DNA of 35,039 nucleotides from an uncultured Opitutia bacterium (GTDB taxonomy: Bacteria > Verrucomicrobiota > Verrucomicrobiia > Opitutales > Puniceicoccaceae), in assembly GCA_913056175.1 (NCBI GenBank), contig CAJXLM010000032.1:1-35039 (forward strand). Direction: 5' to 3'. Below are positions 33,791-35,039 of the stretch, piece after piece. Below the pieces are notes generated by a model that did no database searches, was not told the origin of the DNA, and saw only the letters and a list, made by a program, of their open reading frames with translations. Position 1 is the first letter of the stretch. Every line of letters begins with the position of its first letter. The translations under genes and the position numbers were made by a program.

Positions 33791-34438
33791 TCAATCCGTC
33801 CGGGCGCGGCGGCGACGGCAGAAAACCGCCGTGGCCAGACCGACCGCACCGAGAAGGAAACCGTAGCTGGAGGGCTCGGGGATGAGGGCGCCGCTGATCG
33901 TCGAACCATTGTCCAGCGTGAAAAGGGTCAGCGGCGTCGTCGAGAGCGCGGTATCGAGGCCCAGCGACGCGAAGGTCTCGCCGGCCCAGGTCATCGTCGT
34001 GTTGGGGGTAAAGGCGTCTCCAACATTCGTGCCTTCCGGCGCGTAAAAGGTGGTGTCCCCGCTGTAGCCAAAGGCGTCTCCGGCCGCGACTCCTACTTTA
34101 TATCTAAACTCGCCACCCAACGCGGTGTATGTCCAATTACCCGCGTTGTTATCAAAGCTTGTGACGCCATCTTTCGCATATCTAATTGCGGTGTTAGTCA
34201 GAAGCGCCTCCGTCGCGGTCGTAGACGATGGACTAGTCACGGTCCACCCGCTCGCGATCGAACCGCTCGTCGTCGCCACGACGTCATTGTCATCCTCTTG
34301 AAAGGTGAAGATCACGTTGGCGTGCAGCGGAGTGAGGCTGACTACGCTGCCGAAGAGGGCCAGCAGGCTGAGCCTGATGGTGTGTCGGCGAGTGGCAAGT
34401 GAAGAAAGTGATATTCTACGCAGTAGTTTCGTTCTCAT
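33791..34438 (-). CDS. PEP-CTERM sorting domain protein
   Basis: The 215-residue protein has an N-terminal signal peptide (basic start, then LSLLALFGSVVSLTPLHA at about 23-40) and a C-terminal PEP-CTERM tripartite signal: IPEPSS (186-191), a hydrophobic helix (YGFLLGAVGLATAVF) and a CRRRR cluster. Such proteins are exported and processed at the C-terminus by exosortase, often in polysaccharide-producing Verrucomicrobiota and proteobacteria. The mature part is rich in Thr, Ser, Gly and Asn and lacks a recognised enzymatic domain. Its codon use is less GC-biased than that of the core genes, suggesting a fast-evolving or transferred gene. A related broken copy lies just upstream. Exosortase genes are not in the window. 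Confidence 0.85.
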   Translation of the reverse strand: MRTKLLRRISLSSLATRRHTIRLSLLALFGSVVSLTPLHANVIFTFQEDDNDVVATTSGSIASGWTVTSPSSTTATEALLTNTAIRYAKDGVTSFDNNAGNWTYTALGGEFRYKVGVAAGDAFGYSGDTTFYAPEGTNVGDAFTPNTTMTWAGETFASLGLDTALSTTPLTLFTLDNGSTISGALIPEPSSYGFLLGAVGLATAVFCRRRRARTD

Positions 34439-34483
34439 TGTCTTGTTGTAGATGTTTCGATTTGTAAAATATTTTCGTGAACC

Positions 34484-34512
34484 AAATTAACAGTATCGTG
34501 TGCTGAATCCAA
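34484..34512 (-). promoter_or_regulatory. Candidate promoter of the PEP-CTERM gene
   Basis: TTGGAT (34507-34512) and TAATTT (34484-34489) on the minus strand are exactly 17 bases apart, about 45 bases upstream of the start codon, in an unusually AT-rich patch (34440-34500). No clear Shine-Dalgarno sequence follows. Confidence 0.4.
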
Positions 34513-34654
34513 AAAGCGTCCCCGCTGAAGAGATCGGCGTCCGTGATAATGTCCGTCCGCACGGCTCCGAATTTCTTAGGAGGATTCGCCTCCAACCTGT
34601 AGCCTTCCACCCTTTCACTCAGCGCCTAAAATCGCTTATCGAAACCCTTTGGTT

Positions 34655-34837
34655 TTATAAGCCTTGCACAGTAGATTCGGGCCAACCTCCCCACGACCCC
34701 GAGTCAGTTGCGACGACATCGTCCCCGACTTATTCAAGAGAAAGAGTGACGCTGGCCCGGGCCTGGTGCGGGCTGACCATGAGGCCCACGGCAGCGGTGA
34801 CGATCGCGAGAAGAGAGAGAGGAGATCGTAGGTTCAT
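34655..34837 (-). pseudogene. Nonsense-mutated remnant of a second PEP-CTERM-type exported protein
   Basis: An ATG at 34835-34837 opens a clear signal peptide (MNLRSPLSLLAIVTAAVGLM followed by a QARA cleavage region), and the reading continues SVTLSLE before a TAA at 34730-34732. Read through, it goes on VGDDVVATDSGSWGGW and stops again at 34655-34657. This aligns with the start of the mature intact neighbour (VIFTFQEDDNDVVATTSGS). PEP-CTERM proteins often have Gln at the stop position, so a CAA to TAA change is the simplest explanation. The C-terminal sorting signal is absent, so the gene is truncated as well. A 35-residue free peptide is the less likely alternative. Confidence 0.6.
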
Positions 34838-35039
34838 CCGGCCCCCCTACCGCAAGCCGCGTGTCTCCGTCAATGGCCGAACGTACCAAAAGAGTGGCAT
34901 TTCACGCCAAAACCCGTTTTTTTTCGCTGCCAGGCCGCTCTCCGGCTCTCCCGACCCCGGGAACACCAGCCATTGCCGAGCCCTCCTGCCCCCACTTGCC
35001 CAGCCCCGCCGAGCTCCCCTGGAAACCGGATTTCTAGCG
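34838..35039. other. Right edge, no supported gene
   Basis: A palindrome-like TGGCATTTCACGCCA occurs at about 34896-34910 and a T8 run at 34917-34924. This region would hold the promoter of the pseudogene. A 54-codon plus-strand frame (34873-35037) exists but is proline-rich and unrecognised. Confidence 0.4.

Noticed and set aside
33296-34402. A 368-codon plus-strand frame
   Set aside because: It overlaps the minus-strand PEP-CTERM gene, has basic low-complexity sequence and contains no known domain.
34416-34610. A 64-codon minus-strand frame overlapping the start of the PEP-CTERM gene
   Set aside because: Its first half looks mildly protein-like (PKKFGAVRTDIITDADLF) but matches nothing I recognise, and its second half is the AT-rich promoter region. 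It could be a remnant, but I cannot support a gene.
34896-34910. TGGC-N7-GCCA element resembling a sigma-54 -24 box
   Set aside because: The required GC of the -12 element (TTGC) is absent at the correct distance on either strand.
34873-35037. A 54-codon plus-strand frame at the right edge
   Set aside because: It is proline-rich with no motif, no ribosome site and no third-position bias typical of genes here.

Overview
The window looks like a chromosomal segment of a GC-rich, diderm bacterium, most likely a Verrucomicrobiota member near Opitutia. The clues are an LptD-type outer-membrane protein ending in Phe, KdsD for LPS Kdo synthesis, a PEP-CTERM surface protein, a cytochrome b558-type succinate dehydrogenase and a mcsA-mcsB-clpC cluster in a diderm. 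This placement is inferred from gene content only; no rRNA or tRNA gene was found. Most genes are core housekeeping genes with very high GC at third codon positions, so long but meaningless antisense ORFs are abundant.

Layout: (1) 1-129, the 3' end of an unidentified plus-strand gene, followed by a terminator. (2) 398-6388, minus strand: RNase D-like exonuclease, rph, sucC, sucD, a small lycopene-cyclase-domain membrane protein, proA and mazG. (3) 6537-10670, minus strand: uvrC, manC-type GDP-mannose pyrophosphorylase, ruvX/yqgF, kdsD. (4) 10719-12777, plus strand: cinA and a metallophosphoesterase. (5) 12819-17479: glgB (minus) divergent from lptD (plus). (6) 17513-23514, minus strand: a triplicated YrhK-like membrane protein, rnc, parA, and the sdhC-sdhA-sdhB operon. 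(7) 23695-28721, plus strand: a branched-chain aminotransferase, mcsA, mcsB and clpC, closed by a strong intrinsic terminator. (8) 29050-30852, plus strand: an NTF2-like/flavin monooxygenase fusion behind a telomere-like CCCCAA repeat. (9) 30946-32672, minus strand: a divergent ZIP transporter and a 2-oxoglutarate/Fe(II)-type oxygenase, behind a Zur-box-like palindrome. (10) 32709-35039: an accessory, gene-poor end with a possible decayed gene, a three-armed hairpin set, one intact PEP-CTERM protein and, just upstream of it, a nonsense-mutated relative.

How the genes fit together: sucCD and sdhCAB supply TCA-cycle steps; rnd-like and rph both trim RNA 3' ends; uvrC and ruvX serve DNA repair and recombination; manC, kdsD and lptD serve envelope polysaccharide and LPS; mcsA, mcsB and clpC form a predicted protein-arginine-phosphorylation and unfolding system. 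No CRISPR array, insertion sequence or phage was recognised. The observations most worth a second look are the Zur-like operator in front of a ZIP that lacks its usual metal ligands, the UvrC lacking its cysteine cluster, the arginine-kinase/ClpC cluster in a diderm, the possible leaderless promoters of clpC and ilvE, the triplicated YrhK protein, the alternative hairpins at 33666-33751, and the PEP-CTERM pseudogene.
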